Shown here piece after piece: positions 55,984 to 64,000 of a stretch of DNA of 64,000 bases (position 1 is the first letter of the stretch; each line of letters begins with the position of its first letter). Location: positions 96,204 through 160,203 of the forward strand of contig NZ_JXYA01000031.1 in the NCBI RefSeq assembly GCF_000967655.1, given 5' to 3'. The position numbers were made by a program, and so were the translations under genes. The notes under the pieces are model-generated. The model was not told the origin of the DNA. It searched no databases and worked only from the letters and a program-made list of their open reading frames with translations. This stretch comes from Pseudoalteromonas rubra (GTDB taxonomy: Bacteria; Pseudomonadota; Gammaproteobacteria; Enterobacterales; Alteromonadaceae).

Positions 55984-56149
55984 GATATGTCCTTTGAATT
56001 ACTTCGATGTGCTGTATCAAGCGAGTGTGTGACACCCGCTAGGTACTTAAAATACGCAGAAATGTACCACTCAGTGATACAAAAGTGAAATGCTAAGTCT
56101 ATGTTTTGTGTTATGAAATGTTATCGGTGGCCTATTTCTGGCGAGTCAT

Positions 56150-56524
56150 TCAGCCTTCGCTGGCTTTATCCAGTGGGGTGACATTAGATGGCTTTGCGCG
56201 ATGATTTAGCTGGCCCTGGATATGCGCGCCGGCCTGAATACTCAGTGTATCGTGTTCGATATCACCAGTCACTCTGGCGCTGGGCTCCAGCGTAACACTG
56301 TCGGCGTTGATCCCACCCTGAACTTGGCCACGAACCTGCACCTGTTTGGCGATAATATTGCCTTCTACAAGCCCTGATTCGCCGATGATCAGCTGAGCGA
56401 CATTGAGGTCACCCGTTACTTTGCCATCGATCTGAAGTTCACCATCGCACTGGATGTTGCCTGTGATTTCGGTGTCGGGAGAAATTAGCGAGAAAGGAAA
56501 TGAGTTTTTCTTTTTATTGAACAC
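56150..56524 (-). CDS. Bactofilin
   Basis: A 124-residue polymer-forming cytoskeletal protein. The beta-helical bactofilin core runs from about 18 to 105 with the repeated pattern ...TGNIQCDGELQIDGKVTGDLNVAQLIIGESG in short rungs, flanked by a short basic N-terminus (MFNKKKNSFPFSLI) and a disordered C-terminus. Bactofilins form filaments that scaffold cell-wall enzymes and shape. The GTG start at 56524 overlaps the end of the M23 peptidase gene by 11 bases, so translation is coupled; pairing of a bactofilin with an M23 peptidase is a known and conserved arrangement. Confidence 0.95.
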   Translation of the reverse strand: MFNKKKNSFPFSLISPDTEITGNIQCDGELQIDGKVTGDLNVAQLIIGESGLVEGNIIAKQVQVRGQVQGGINADSVTLEPSARVTGDIEHDTLSIQAGAHIQGQLNHRAKPSNVTPLDKASEG

Positions 56525-57620
56525 GTTTGAGCACTCTTGCCAGTTTTACAGGATTTATATGCTTTTTATCCTGTAACACCTCATAATGCAAGTGTGTACT
56601 GGTACTACGACCTGTGCTGCCCATCAGTGCAATCACGTCTGACTGTTTGACCGTCTGGCCTTTTCTCACTTTGATGGTGTGTAAATGACCATAACGTGTG
56701 ATGATACCGTTCGCATGTTTAATTTCAATAAACTTACCGTATCCGCCATTTTTACCCGCTCTACTGATCACCCCATCTGCCGGCGCAATGATCTGGGTTT
56801 TATGCCAGCCCGCCATATCGACCCCTTTGTGGTAGGCACGGCGGCCCGTGATAGGGTCTTTACGAAAGCCAAACGTGCTGGAAATATAATATTTGTCGTG
56901 CGCGACGGGCATCATTTTGGGCGTGGAGTGTAATAAGTTCTCTAGCTGATTGAGTTGTACAGAGTCATCGATTAGCTGGGTATAATGTGCATTCAACAGT
57001 GTGGCATCAACCTGATGATAAGGACCACCCTGTGCTGAATTATTGTCGCTGCTCAAAGAGAGACCTGCTTCGTTAAATCCGGCCATCAACTGGCTATGGC
57101 GCGCCGAAATAATCGCTTGCAAGGTTTCAAGTAAGGCGGCCTGCGCATCGTCCAGCTCAGTGCTGTGCGCCTCAAACTCATGGCTGTCATTGATATCACC
57201 AGCGGCCGGTTGCGTGTCACTCGGCTGTTGGCTTTCTGGCAAAGCCACTGCTGCGTCTGCCTGCTCAGTGATGGATGTCGGCAGAGCACTGACAATTTCA
57301 CTGAGTACTGTGTGTTGTTCATTCAAAGTAGCAAGCTGAGTTTGCTGCTGTGACAGACGCTCAGCCAGTTGTTGTTTTTCTTGTGCCCAGGCCTGTTGTT
57401 GTGTCTGGAGCTGAGCTTGTAGCGCGCTGACTGTGTCTTGCTGCTTAAAAAACGCTGATGTACTGATAACTAACCAGGTGAGAGCACTACAAACCAGCAC
57501 TAGTGCAATAAATTGCAACCAGCCAGGCACAACCATCAGACTAACCTGGCCATTCTGGCGCAGCATTAGCTGTTTAGGTTGAAATAATGATGTGATCAGG
57601 CGTTTGATATAGCGAAACAT
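56514..57620 (-). CDS. M23-family murein endopeptidase, membrane-anchored
   Basis: A 368-residue protein: cytoplasmic N-terminus (about 1-35), membrane helix (about 32-54), long coiled coil (about 60-115, QLQTQQQAWAQEKQQLAERL), variable linker, and an M23 (LytM) domain (about 245-355) with zinc ligands in HKGVDMAG and the closing HLHYEV. YYISSTFGFRKDPITGRRAYHKG is typical. It should cleave peptide cross-links in peptidoglycan in the periplasm. It is upstream of, and overlaps, the bactofilin gene; bactofilin filaments likely position this enzyme for cell-shape control. Confidence 0.94.
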   Translation of the reverse strand: MFRYIKRLITSLFQPKQLMLRQNGQVSLMVVPGWLQFIALVLVCSALTWLVISTSAFFKQQDTVSALQAQLQTQQQAWAQEKQQLAERLSQQQTQLATLNEQHTVLSEIVSALPTSITEQADAAVALPESQQPSDTQPAAGDINDSHEFEAHSTELDDAQAALLETLQAIISARHSQLMAGFNEAGLSLSSDNNSAQGGPYHQVDATLLNAHYTQLIDDSVQLNQLENLLHSTPKMMPVAHDKYYISSTFGFRKDPITGRRAYHKGVDMAGWHKTQIIAPADGVISRAGKNGGYGKFIEIKHANGIITRYGHLHTIKVRKGQTVKQSDVIALMGSTGRSTSTHLHYEVLQDKKHINPVKLARVLKRVQ

Positions 57621-57686
57621 AACACGTAAAAATTAAAAATAACGACCCACTTTAACAATTTTTATGCAAAAAGCCAGTATTTACTT

Positions 57687-57717
57687 ACAAAAAAAAGGTG
57701 TACTTAAGCACACCTTT
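57687..57717 (-). terminator. Rho-independent terminator after fahA
   Basis: On the minus strand AAAGGTGT (57717-57710) pairs with ACACCTTT (57701-57694) around an 8-base loop, followed by TTTTTTTT (57696-57689). It lies about 32 bases past the fahA stop and before the M23 gene start. Confidence 0.88.
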
Positions 57718-57748
57718 GTTTTCTATAGAAAAGCTTTTGCGTTTGCGA

Positions 57749-59062
57749 TTACTTCGCTGGCAGGATAGTGCCTTCGACAGAACCGAAGCCAATACGTGCA
57801 AAGCCGTTCGCTTCACACCAGCCACGCATAATGACCTTGTCGCCGTCTTCCAGGAACTTACGCTCTTCGCCGTTGTCCAGGGTGATGGTTTCTTTGCCGC
57901 CACGAGACAGCTCAAGCAGTGAACCCGCTTCTTCGTGCTCAGGACCAGACTGAGTACCAGAGCCCAGCATGTCGCCCGGCAGGAAGTTACAGCCGTTTAC
58001 TGTGTGGTGAGTCACCATTTGTGCCACAGTCCAGTAGCTGTGCTTGAAGCTAGACTCAGACAGCTTGCTTGGCGCTGCATTGGCTTCACGCATTTTTGCG
58101 GTTTCGAGCAGTACGTCCATCTGAATATCGAAAGCACCCGATTCACGGTTTTGTGCAGACTCAAGATAGTCAAGTGGCTGAGGATCTTGCTCGTCACGGT
58201 GCCAGTTAGTACGGTACGGCGCCAGTGCTTCAGTGGTGACAATCCACGGCGATACCGTTGAGGCAAAGTTTTTCGCCAGGAACGGACCTAACGGCTGGTA
58301 TTCCCAGGCTTGCAGATCACGGGCCGACCAGTCGTTGAACAGACAGAAACCAAACACATGGCTTTCGGCATCCGCAATTGAGATTGAATCGCCCAGCTCA
58401 TTCCCTTTACCCAGGTAGATACCCAGCTCCAGCTCATAGTCCAGACGCTTACAAGGGCCGAAAGACGGTGTATCAGCATCTGGCGCTTTGGTTTGACCTT
58501 TCGGGCGTGGGAAGTTTTGACCAGATACATCAATCGATGAAGCACGGCCATGGTAACCGATTGGTACCCACTTGTAGTTAGGCAGCAAAGGGTTGTCCGG
58601 ACGGAACAAGCTACCTACCGCAGTGGCGTGGTAGATTGAAGTATAGAAATCGGTGTAATCACCAATGTGACAAGGCAATGCATATTCAACGTCAGATTGT
58701 GCAACCAACGCCGCTTCTAGTGTACCCTGGTGCTCTGAGCCTTCACGAAGAGCACGAGACAGTGCCAGGCGCAGTGCAGACCAGTAGTTCTGACCCATTC
58801 CCATAAACTCATTCAGTTTAGGTGCATTGGCCGCTTCTACTGCATCCTGTGCTTCGCCACTGAAAATACCTGCTGCGGCAACCACAGCCAGATCCAGTAC
58901 TTGATCGCCAATGGCAACGCCGCCACGGAACTCTTCAGCGCTGTCTTTGTGGCGGAATGAAGCAAATGGCAGGTTTTGAATAGGGAAATCAGTCCCGGCC
59001 TGGTTAGCGCTGGCAACCCAGCTCTTCAAATTAATGTCGTGCGTTTCGTTGATAAAAGACAT
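57749..59062 (-). CDS. fahA: Fumarylacetoacetase
   Basis: A 437-residue enzyme that splits fumarylacetoacetate to fumarate and acetoacetate, the last step of tyrosine breakdown. The start is ATG 59062 after AGGAAAG; a longer frame lacks a site. Marks: DFYTSIYHATAVGSLFRP with metal ligand Asp138 and catalytic His145 (spaced seven residues as Asp126/His133 in mouse FAH), YELELGIYLGKGNELG with Glu ligands, FNDWSARDLQAWEYQPLGPFLAKNFASTVSPW, and GDMLGSGTQSGPE. Length is normal. It follows hppD on the same strand; the enzymes between them in the pathway (homogentisate dioxygenase, maleylacetoacetate isomerase) are not in the window. Confidence 0.96.
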   Translation of the reverse strand: MSFINETHDINLKSWVASANQAGTDFPIQNLPFASFRHKDSAEEFRGGVAIGDQVLDLAVVAAAGIFSGEAQDAVEAANAPKLNEFMGMGQNYWSALRLALSRALREGSEHQGTLEAALVAQSDVEYALPCHIGDYTDFYTSIYHATAVGSLFRPDNPLLPNYKWVPIGYHGRASSIDVSGQNFPRPKGQTKAPDADTPSFGPCKRLDYELELGIYLGKGNELGDSISIADAESHVFGFCLFNDWSARDLQAWEYQPLGPFLAKNFASTVSPWIVTTEALAPYRTNWHRDEQDPQPLDYLESAQNRESGAFDIQMDVLLETAKMREANAAPSKLSESSFKHSYWTVAQMVTHHTVNGCNFLPGDMLGSGTQSGPEHEEAGSLLELSRGGKETITLDNGEERKFLEDGDKVIMRGWCEANGFARIGFGSVEGTILPAK

Positions 59063-59159
59063 GGTCTTTCCTTTTTGCAAGTTTGAGGCTGTTCTCAGAT
59101 GTGGTGATAGCGTTCTGATTTTTCAATGCAACATCTGAGTCTCAGACAAATTAAACGGC

Positions 59160-59195
59160 AAAAGCAGCCACAAGGCATCGCCCCAAGCTGCTTTT
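59160..59195 (-). terminator. Hairpin in the hppD-fahA gap
   Basis: AAAAGCAGC (59160-59168) and GCTGCTTTT (59187-59195) are perfect 9-bp arms around an 18-base loop. On the minus strand the second arm ends in TTTT. It could attenuate or end transcription from hppD before fahA; the 156-base gap otherwise holds the fahA leader. Confidence 0.6.
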
Positions 59196-59218
59196 AAATT
59201 TCTACTCTCAAAGGAGAA

Positions 59219-60265
59219 TTAGATCACGCCGCGGCGTTCCTGATCACGCTCGATAGACTCGAACAGTGCCTGGAAGTTACCTTCACCGAAACCACCGTCG
59301 TCAACACGCTGGATCATCTCGATAAAGATAGGGCCAAACAGGTTCTTAGTGAAGATCTGTAGCAGGTAGCAATCTTCGCTCTGGCTGTCTACCAGGATCT
59401 GGTGCTCTTTGATCTTGTCACGGTCTTCTTTAACCCAAGGTACACGGTCAAAGATGGTGTCGTAGTAGTGATCAACAATGTCTAATGTTGCAATGTTAGT
59501 CTGGTCAAGTTTGTCCAGTGAGGCAACCAGGTCGTTGGTCAAAAACGCCAGGTGTTGTACGCCCGGGCCATTGTACTCATCCAGGTACTCATCGATCTGG
59601 TTGTTGTTGTCGTCTTTACCTTCGTTAATTGGAATAGAGAAGGTGCCACACGGAGATTTCAGTGCGTATGACAACAGGGCTGTCTTCTGACCTTTGATGT
59701 CGAAGTAACGAACTTCAGTAAAGCCGAATACGTCTTTGTAGAAGTTTGCCCATGTTTCCATGGTGCCTTTGTATACGTTGTTAGTCAGGTGGTCGATACG
59801 CAGGAAGCCTTTGTCCTCAACAACCACTTGCTCTTCCAAGTCAACAAAGTCTTGCTCGAAAATAGAGCCTTTGTCACCGAATACATCGATGAAGTAGATC
59901 AGGCTGTCGCCGATGCCGTAGATGGCCGGGTAAGGCAAGTCTTTATGAGTTGAATCAGTGGCAGGCTTAGCACCGCGCTCAACCGCGATTTCAAACGCTT
60001 TTTGCGCGTCTTCTACACGCCAGCCCATAGAGCAGATAGCCGGACCGTGGCTCTTAGCGAACTCAGCAGAGAAACCGCCGCGCTCTTTGTTCAGCAGGAA
60101 GTGAATGTCGTGCTGGTTGTAGTATAGGATGTCTTTGTCTTTGAACTTTTTCAGTTTAGAAAAACCAAAATCGGCAAAAATCTTTTCCATGTAGTCCGCA
60201 TCTGGTGTTGCGTACTCGGTAAACTCAATGCCAACTAGGCCTAGAGGATTTGTTACTTCACTCAT
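59219..60265 (-). CDS. hppD: 4-hydroxyphenylpyruvate dioxygenase
   Basis: A 348-residue iron enzyme that turns 4-hydroxyphenylpyruvate into homogentisate. The start at ATG 60265 follows GGGAG and gives the normal N-terminus (MSEVTNPLGLVGIEFTEYA). The iron ligands are in place: His159 in RIDHLTNNV, His238 in GVQHLAFLT and Glu316 in IFIEMIQR. Length is as in Pseudomonas and Vibrio enzymes. It is the first gene of the tyrosine catabolism pair, with fahA downstream. Its product can also oxidise to brown pyomelanin if homogentisate is not consumed. Confidence 0.97.
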   Translation of the reverse strand: MSEVTNPLGLVGIEFTEYATPDADYMEKIFADFGFSKLKKFKDKDILYYNQHDIHFLLNKERGGFSAEFAKSHGPAICSMGWRVEDAQKAFEIAVERGAKPATDSTHKDLPYPAIYGIGDSLIYFIDVFGDKGSIFEQDFVDLEEQVVVEDKGFLRIDHLTNNVYKGTMETWANFYKDVFGFTEVRYFDIKGQKTALLSYALKSPCGTFSIPINEGKDDNNNQIDEYLDEYNGPGVQHLAFLTNDLVASLDKLDQTNIATLDIVDHYYDTIFDRVPWVKEDRDKIKEHQILVDSQSEDCYLLQIFTKNLFGPIFIEMIQRVDDGGFGEGNFQALFESIERDQERRGVI

Positions 60266-60376
60266 TGTCTTACTCCCGCTTAAAAGCACTGGATCGCTAT
60301 TTGTTTTGTGCTGTGGATGATTAATCAAAATGGCAAAAAGGGGAAGCTATGGGCATGATTTAGCAAGCGGGTAAAA

Positions 60377-60394
60377 TGTAAATTCTGTCGTACA
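60377..60394. promoter_or_regulatory. TyrR-box-like site upstream of hppD
   Basis: TGTAAATTCTGTCGTACA matches the TyrR consensus TGTAAA-N6-TTTACA in the first half and 4 of 6 positions in the second, 112 bases before the hppD start. Control of tyrosine catabolism by TyrR is known in several gammaproteobacteria. The rest of the 429-base gap 60266-60694 shows no gene; AT-rich promoter sequence lies near 60370-60540. Confidence 0.35.
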
Positions 60395-60644
60395 AATTGT
60401 CTGGATTATACGGATTGCGTGAACAGGATAAATTTATCGATTAAAAGACCTTATTTGTTCTTAAAAATTGATTGTATGACGGGTGGTTTTTCAGCAAGGC
60501 TTTCTTTATCTATATGAAAATAATGAACTTTAAAGTTTTGCATTGACAGCGATATCACCTTGTTAGTAATACAGAGACAGGTACAAGAGAAGCAAAATCT
60601 CGCGTTGCTGTATTGATAAGTTTACAAGTGAGGGCTGAAAACAG

Positions 60645-60673
60645 AAAAGCCGCACAAATTTAGTGCGGCTTTT
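60645..60673. terminator. Terminator of the POT transporter gene
   Basis: AAAAGCCGCAC (60645-60655) and GTGCGGCTTTT (60663-60673) are perfect 11-bp arms around AAATTTA, with A and T tracts at both ends, so it can work on either strand. It lies 22 bases beyond the transporter stop. Confidence 0.94.
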
Positions 60674-60694
60674 ACACGAGTCAGGAGTTAGAAA

Positions 60695-62131
60695 TTACTG
60701 TCTTTCGCCAGAGATCTCTAGCTCTTTCTCAAGATAGTGCTCCTGAGTATGCGGCTCATCAGTGGTTCCTTCAGCGCCGTGCATCCAGTCAACCAGCTTG
60801 TTGCTAAGCAGGTACATTGCCAGTGCAGACAACAGCGCTGTTGCTCCCAGACCAATGAAGATGCTCATGGCATTGTTCATTGCTTCCTGGCCTTCGCCGA
60901 TGAAAGAACCAACAAAGCCCGCGATTTTGTTCGCAACCGCTGTACACAGAAACCACAGACCCATTAATAATGAAGCCAGGCGCAGTGGTGCCAGTTTACT
61001 CACCATAGACAGGCCAATTGGCGACAGACACAGTTCACCCAGCGTGTGGAACAGGTAGAAAAGTACCAGCCACATCATGCTGATCTGCAGGTTACCCGCA
61101 TCACTGCCTTCGGTGATAAGCGCCATCATCATGGTCAAAAAGCCCAGCGCCAGGAATACTAACGCGATGGCAAACTTAACCGGTGAGTTAGGCTCACGCT
61201 TGTCCAGTTTCAGCCAGATCATGGCCACCAGTGGCGCGAAGATAATAATAAAGATAGAGTTCAGAGACTGGAACCATGACGCCGGGATTTCAAAACCCAT
61301 CAGCATACGGTCGGTATAATCAGCAGCAAACAGGTTCATCAGACCACCGGCCTGCTCAAAGCCCATCCAGAAGATAATACTGAACACACTCATAGTGAAG
61401 ATAACGCGGATACGGTCTTTTTCTTGACTGGTAAGCGGCTCTTTAGTGTTGCTGTTAGATTGCTGCTGAGACAGCTTAGCAGCAGGCACCACGCCGATGT
61501 CGCCAAGATATTTCTGGCTCAATAGTAATTGCATCACAACGGAGATCACCATGCCGATACCTGCAGCGATGAAACCCGCTTGCCAGTTAATTTGTGCTGC
61601 CACATAACCTGCGATAAGTGGACCCAACGCACCACCTAAGTTGATACCCATGTAGAAAATCGTGAAGGCACCGTCGCGGCGCTTATCACCTTCCTGGTAC
61701 AAGTCACCAACCATAGTCGAGATGTTTGGCTTAAACAGACCGTTACCGGCACATAATAATGCCAGACCGATATAGAAAACCTGTTCTTCCATACCGGCAA
61801 CCAGGCCATGCGGAATACCCATGGTAAAGTGGCCTGCGGCCATCAGGATACCACCAATGATGATGGCTTTACGCTGACCCAATACGTTATCGGCTAACCA
61901 ACCACCGATCAACGGGGTCAGGTAGACCGCCATGGTAAAGGTGCCGTACAGGCTTAGTGCATCGGCGTTAGTCCAGCCGAAGCCGCCGTTTTGTACCTGA
62001 GCAACCAGATAAAGAACCAAGATTGCACGCATTCCGTAGTAGCCAAAGCGCTCCCACATTTCCGTGCCGAAGAGTAAGAACAGGCCTTTTGGATGGCCCA
62101 GAAACTCACCGCGATTAGGTATTGAATTCAT
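60695..62131 (-). CDS. POT/PTR2-family proton-coupled di/tripeptide symporter
   Basis: A 478-residue inner-membrane transporter of the major facilitator superfamily. Family marks: the proton-coupling ExxERFxYY as EMWERFGYYGMRA near the N-terminus, LYGTFTMAVYLTPLIGGWLADNVLGQRKAI, then GLALLCAGNGLFKPNISTMVGDLY and FTIFYMGINLGGALGPLIAGYVA, which are the two PTR2 signatures. Twelve to fourteen helices fit the hydrophobic profile, and QAGGLMNLFA precedes the C-terminal half. It takes up di- and tripeptides with protons, fitting a marine protein-degrading lifestyle. ATG 62131 follows GGGAA. Transcribed alone. Confidence 0.95.
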   Translation of the reverse strand: MNSIPNRGEFLGHPKGLFLLFGTEMWERFGYYGMRAILVLYLVAQVQNGGFGWTNADALSLYGTFTMAVYLTPLIGGWLADNVLGQRKAIIIGGILMAAGHFTMGIPHGLVAGMEEQVFYIGLALLCAGNGLFKPNISTMVGDLYQEGDKRRDGAFTIFYMGINLGGALGPLIAGYVAAQINWQAGFIAAGIGMVISVVMQLLLSQKYLGDIGVVPAAKLSQQQSNSNTKEPLTSQEKDRIRVIFTMSVFSIIFWMGFEQAGGLMNLFAADYTDRMLMGFEIPASWFQSLNSIFIIIFAPLVAMIWLKLDKREPNSPVKFAIALVFLALGFLTMMMALITEGSDAGNLQISMMWLVLFYLFHTLGELCLSPIGLSMVSKLAPLRLASLLMGLWFLCTAVANKIAGFVGSFIGEGQEAMNNAMSIFIGLGATALLSALAMYLLSNKLVDWMHGAEGTTDEPHTQEHYLEKELEISGERQ

Positions 62132-62359
62132 ATTATTCCCATTTCAATCAAATGTGTTGTTTTGGCCTTAATATTATCGATGCCGAAGGTACTGTTGATG
62201 ACAGTAATCAGCGGCATACTTTGAACGGGTGGCCAGTCCCCAAATGATTTCCAAGTTAAGTCAGTGTTGACTAACTATTCATTAAAAGCGCGTCAGTATA
62301 CCTAGTGGGGTGGCGATGGGGAAGCCTTACCAGCTGGGTTAGGCGCTTTTTGTATACAA

Positions 62360-62386
62360 AAAAACCAGCCTGTCTGGCTGGTTTTT
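62360..62386. terminator. Terminator after the secreted propeller gene
   Basis: AAAAACCAGCC (62360-62370) and GGCTGGTTTTT (62376-62386) are perfect 11-bp arms around TGTCT, with T tracts in both orientations. It lies 25 bases past the stop of the minus-strand gene at 62411. Confidence 0.94.
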
Positions 62387-62410
62387 GCGCATATAGAGCG
62401 AATGTTCCGG

Positions 62411-63619
62411 TTATCGGCAGAAATTGTCGACAAAGGTCAGGTCGTTAATATGCTCAGGACCTTCCATGACTAAAGTGGCAACCGCTGTGTCTGGATTCAT
62501 TTGCCAGATCTGCGCATTGCTGTTGGCTTCACGACCAGAAACATACAGTTTGCCATCAGCCGTAATCGCCAGGCCAGATGCCCAGTTTACGCCGTGCTCG
62601 CCAATCTTAGTCAGCTCCATATTGCCTTCATCCAGGGTATACAGTGCCTTGCCGGTTAAAACGTAAAGGACGTTACCGTCTGCTGAGTAAGCAATATCGC
62701 CATGACTGAAGTCATCACCCGGGTATGATAATTTACCCAGCACAGTTTTTTCGCCGCTGGTCATGTCGAAATCATACATGTAGGTTTTACTGGTGCTGCG
62801 TAAAGACACGCCATCCGGTGTAACCGCAGAGCGGTACAAAGGCCATGACTTCGTATTGGCTATGCTGTATTGCTGGTTGCCATTCAAGTCCAGTGCCCAC
62901 AAAGTGGATGCTTTGGTTTTACTGTCGGTTTGCTCCATAAAGTAAAGCACACCGTCTTTGCTGGCGATGTTCGACGCAGTGTGAGTCACGCCTGATACTT
63001 TGCTGTACTGACCGGCGTCAATGTCAAAGTAATAGACATAGCCACCTTCAGCCGAGCCATAATTATTGATCCCGAACAAACCTGTGACGCAGTCAGCGGT
63101 AACGGAGACGTTATCCAGTAGTGCGCCGTATGAGTCTGAGTTGCCCGCACCGACAAATTTCAGCGTACTTTCGTCGCTGTTTGCAGTGACGTTAATCGTG
63201 TAGAGCTGCCAGCCACGTTGTGTGCCGTTTAGCTCTGCGATTACCTGGTCGTCCCAGTAAACAGTTGCTTTGTTGGTGGTGTTATTATTGGTAACACGTG
63301 GTGAATAGTAGAAGCTCACGACATACTGCTTGCCCGCTTCAGTCGCAACGCTCTGGTAAGCACTGTAGTTGCGGGTTGAATCCAGCTCCAGATATTGCTC
63401 GCCATCCTGAGCCTGAATAAGGCCAAGACGGTTAGTCTGAATCTCAAACTTAGCAGAGCTGCGGTTCCAGCCGGGCAAGGTTTTAAACAGGCTCCATGAA
63501 CCGTTGACCGTGTTTGACTGCTCAAAAGAACCGTTAGTGATCAGGTTTTCACTGGCATTTGCAGCAAAGCTGCTGATTAGGGCGGCGCTGAGGCCAAGCG
63601 CAAGAACTGATAATTTCAT
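62411..63619 (-). CDS. Secreted protein with DUF642/CBM-like and beta-propeller-like regions
   Basis: A 402-residue secreted protein. ATG 63619 is chosen (TGGAG 9 bases upstream); it gives a signal peptide MKLSVLALGLSAALISSFAANA. Residues about 24-175 look like a galactose-binding, jelly-roll module: ENLITNGSFEQSN, LPGWNRSS, DGEQYLELDS, AYQSVATEAGKQYVVSFYYSPR, LLDNVSVT. The rest (about 176-402) is made of short repeats such as GVLYFMEQTDSKTKASTLWALDLNG, DIAYSADGNVLYVLTGKALYTLD and GLAITADGKLYVSGRE, typical of a six-bladed-propeller-like fold. It ends in FCR with a Cys that may pair with the Cys between the two regions. Function unknown; carbohydrate or surface binding is plausible. Confidence 0.8.
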   Translation of the reverse strand: MKLSVLALGLSAALISSFAANASENLITNGSFEQSNTVNGSWSLFKTLPGWNRSSAKFEIQTNRLGLIQAQDGEQYLELDSTRNYSAYQSVATEAGKQYVVSFYYSPRVTNNNTTNKATVYWDDQVIAELNGTQRGWQLYTINVTANSDESTLKFVGAGNSDSYGALLDNVSVTADCVTGLFGINNYGSAEGGYVYYFDIDAGQYSKVSGVTHTASNIASKDGVLYFMEQTDSKTKASTLWALDLNGNQQYSIANTKSWPLYRSAVTPDGVSLRSTSKTYMYDFDMTSGEKTVLGKLSYPGDDFSHGDIAYSADGNVLYVLTGKALYTLDEGNMELTKIGEHGVNWASGLAITADGKLYVSGREANSNAQIWQMNPDTAVATLVMEGPEHINDLTFVDNFCR

Positions 63620-64000
63620 AGATATACTCCAGGGCTTCACTCTATTTGTGTAAATAAAATGTTATCCCTAATCAATTTTAACTAATCCCATTTTCTTACT
63701 TTTACACAACTTGGTCAATTAGAAATCAAAAAATGACTGTTAGTTCCGATTTATGCCTCAAGACAGGATGATAAAAACAGCCCTAAAGTATTGGTTTTTA
63801 AGTGTTATGTACCTAATACTTTTACATGTCATCGGAGCTGTGTGGTTTCGCAATGTGCACATTTTTGCTTTTTGCGAGGCCGGAAATGGTCATCTGACTG
63901 AGCAAAATGGCAAAATGGCAAAATGCAAAACGACATTGCATCTGAGGCATTTGTAGGTGATCAGAGCAAGGAGTATGCCCACATTAAGTGATCCACATTA
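63620..64000. other. Intergenic end of the window
   Basis: AT-rich sequence upstream of the secreted protein gene. A 67-codon frame at 63753-63956 has a possible membrane segment but no ribosome site and is not accepted. A short AAAATGGC repeat (three units, about 63904-63925) lies inside it. Confidence 0.4.

Noticed and set aside
63753..63956. 67-codon frame near the window end with a hydrophobic stretch
   Set aside because: No ribosome site, low-complexity end made of a short AAAATGGC repeat, no family likeness.

Overview
The window reads as chromosomal DNA of a marine gammaproteobacterium, most likely a Pseudoalteromonas (order Alteromonadales). The grounds are the family content: MetA/MetH, HrpB, ImuA-ImuB-DnaE2, a POT peptide symporter, 4-hydroxyphenylpyruvate dioxygenase, a large set of c-di-GMP and chemotaxis proteins, and small LKxLN...GG peptides of a kind I associate with this genus. 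The genus is an inference; there is no rRNA or tRNA here to confirm it.

Layout. (1) 1-6.3 kb: the distal end of a contractile phage-tail or tailocin cluster, with a very long repeat-built tape-measure protein (5' end outside the window) followed by P2-like gpU, gpX and gpD. (2) 6.4-11.8 kb: a sensory unit of an orphan response regulator facing a periplasmic-binding lipoprotein that is translationally coupled to a hybrid histidine kinase. (3) 11.8-16.6 kb: a methionine operon, metA plus a methionine synthase split into two genes, behind a promoter with a MetJ-like operator. (4) 17-19.4 kb: a small unknown gene, then a YjgN-like membrane protein coupled to an M48 peptidase. (5) 19.7-37.3 kb: a signalling island with a solute-binding protein coupled to a TPR-GGDEF protein, REC-PAS-GGDEF-EAL, two large hybrid kinases, REC-GGDEF and, after the helicase gene hrpB, a Cache-HAMP-GGDEF protein. 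(6) 37.5-41.3 kb: two paralogous small peptides with a shared double-glycine leader, one in an operon with two membrane proteins, flanking a secreted PhoD-type phosphatase that carries fibronectin-type-II-like modules. (7) 41.6-54.2 kb: a chemoreceptor, a SRAP protein, the SOS mutasome operon imuA-imuB-dnaE2 behind a LexA box, and two tandem paralogous chemoreceptors. (8) 54.9-63.6 kb: a hotdog-fold protein, an outer-membrane barrel, an M23 peptidase-bactofilin pair, tyrosine-catabolism genes hppD and fahA, a POT transporter and a secreted DUF642-like/beta-propeller protein.

The least explained material is the peptide pair with its membrane-protein operon (37.6-41.2 kb), the tape-measure protein with 13 strictly register-locked 43-residue repeats and a Lys/Gly-rich block, and the repeated pairing of a solute-binding protein with a downstream signalling enzyme. 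No tRNA, rRNA, CRISPR array, transposase or integrase was recognised.
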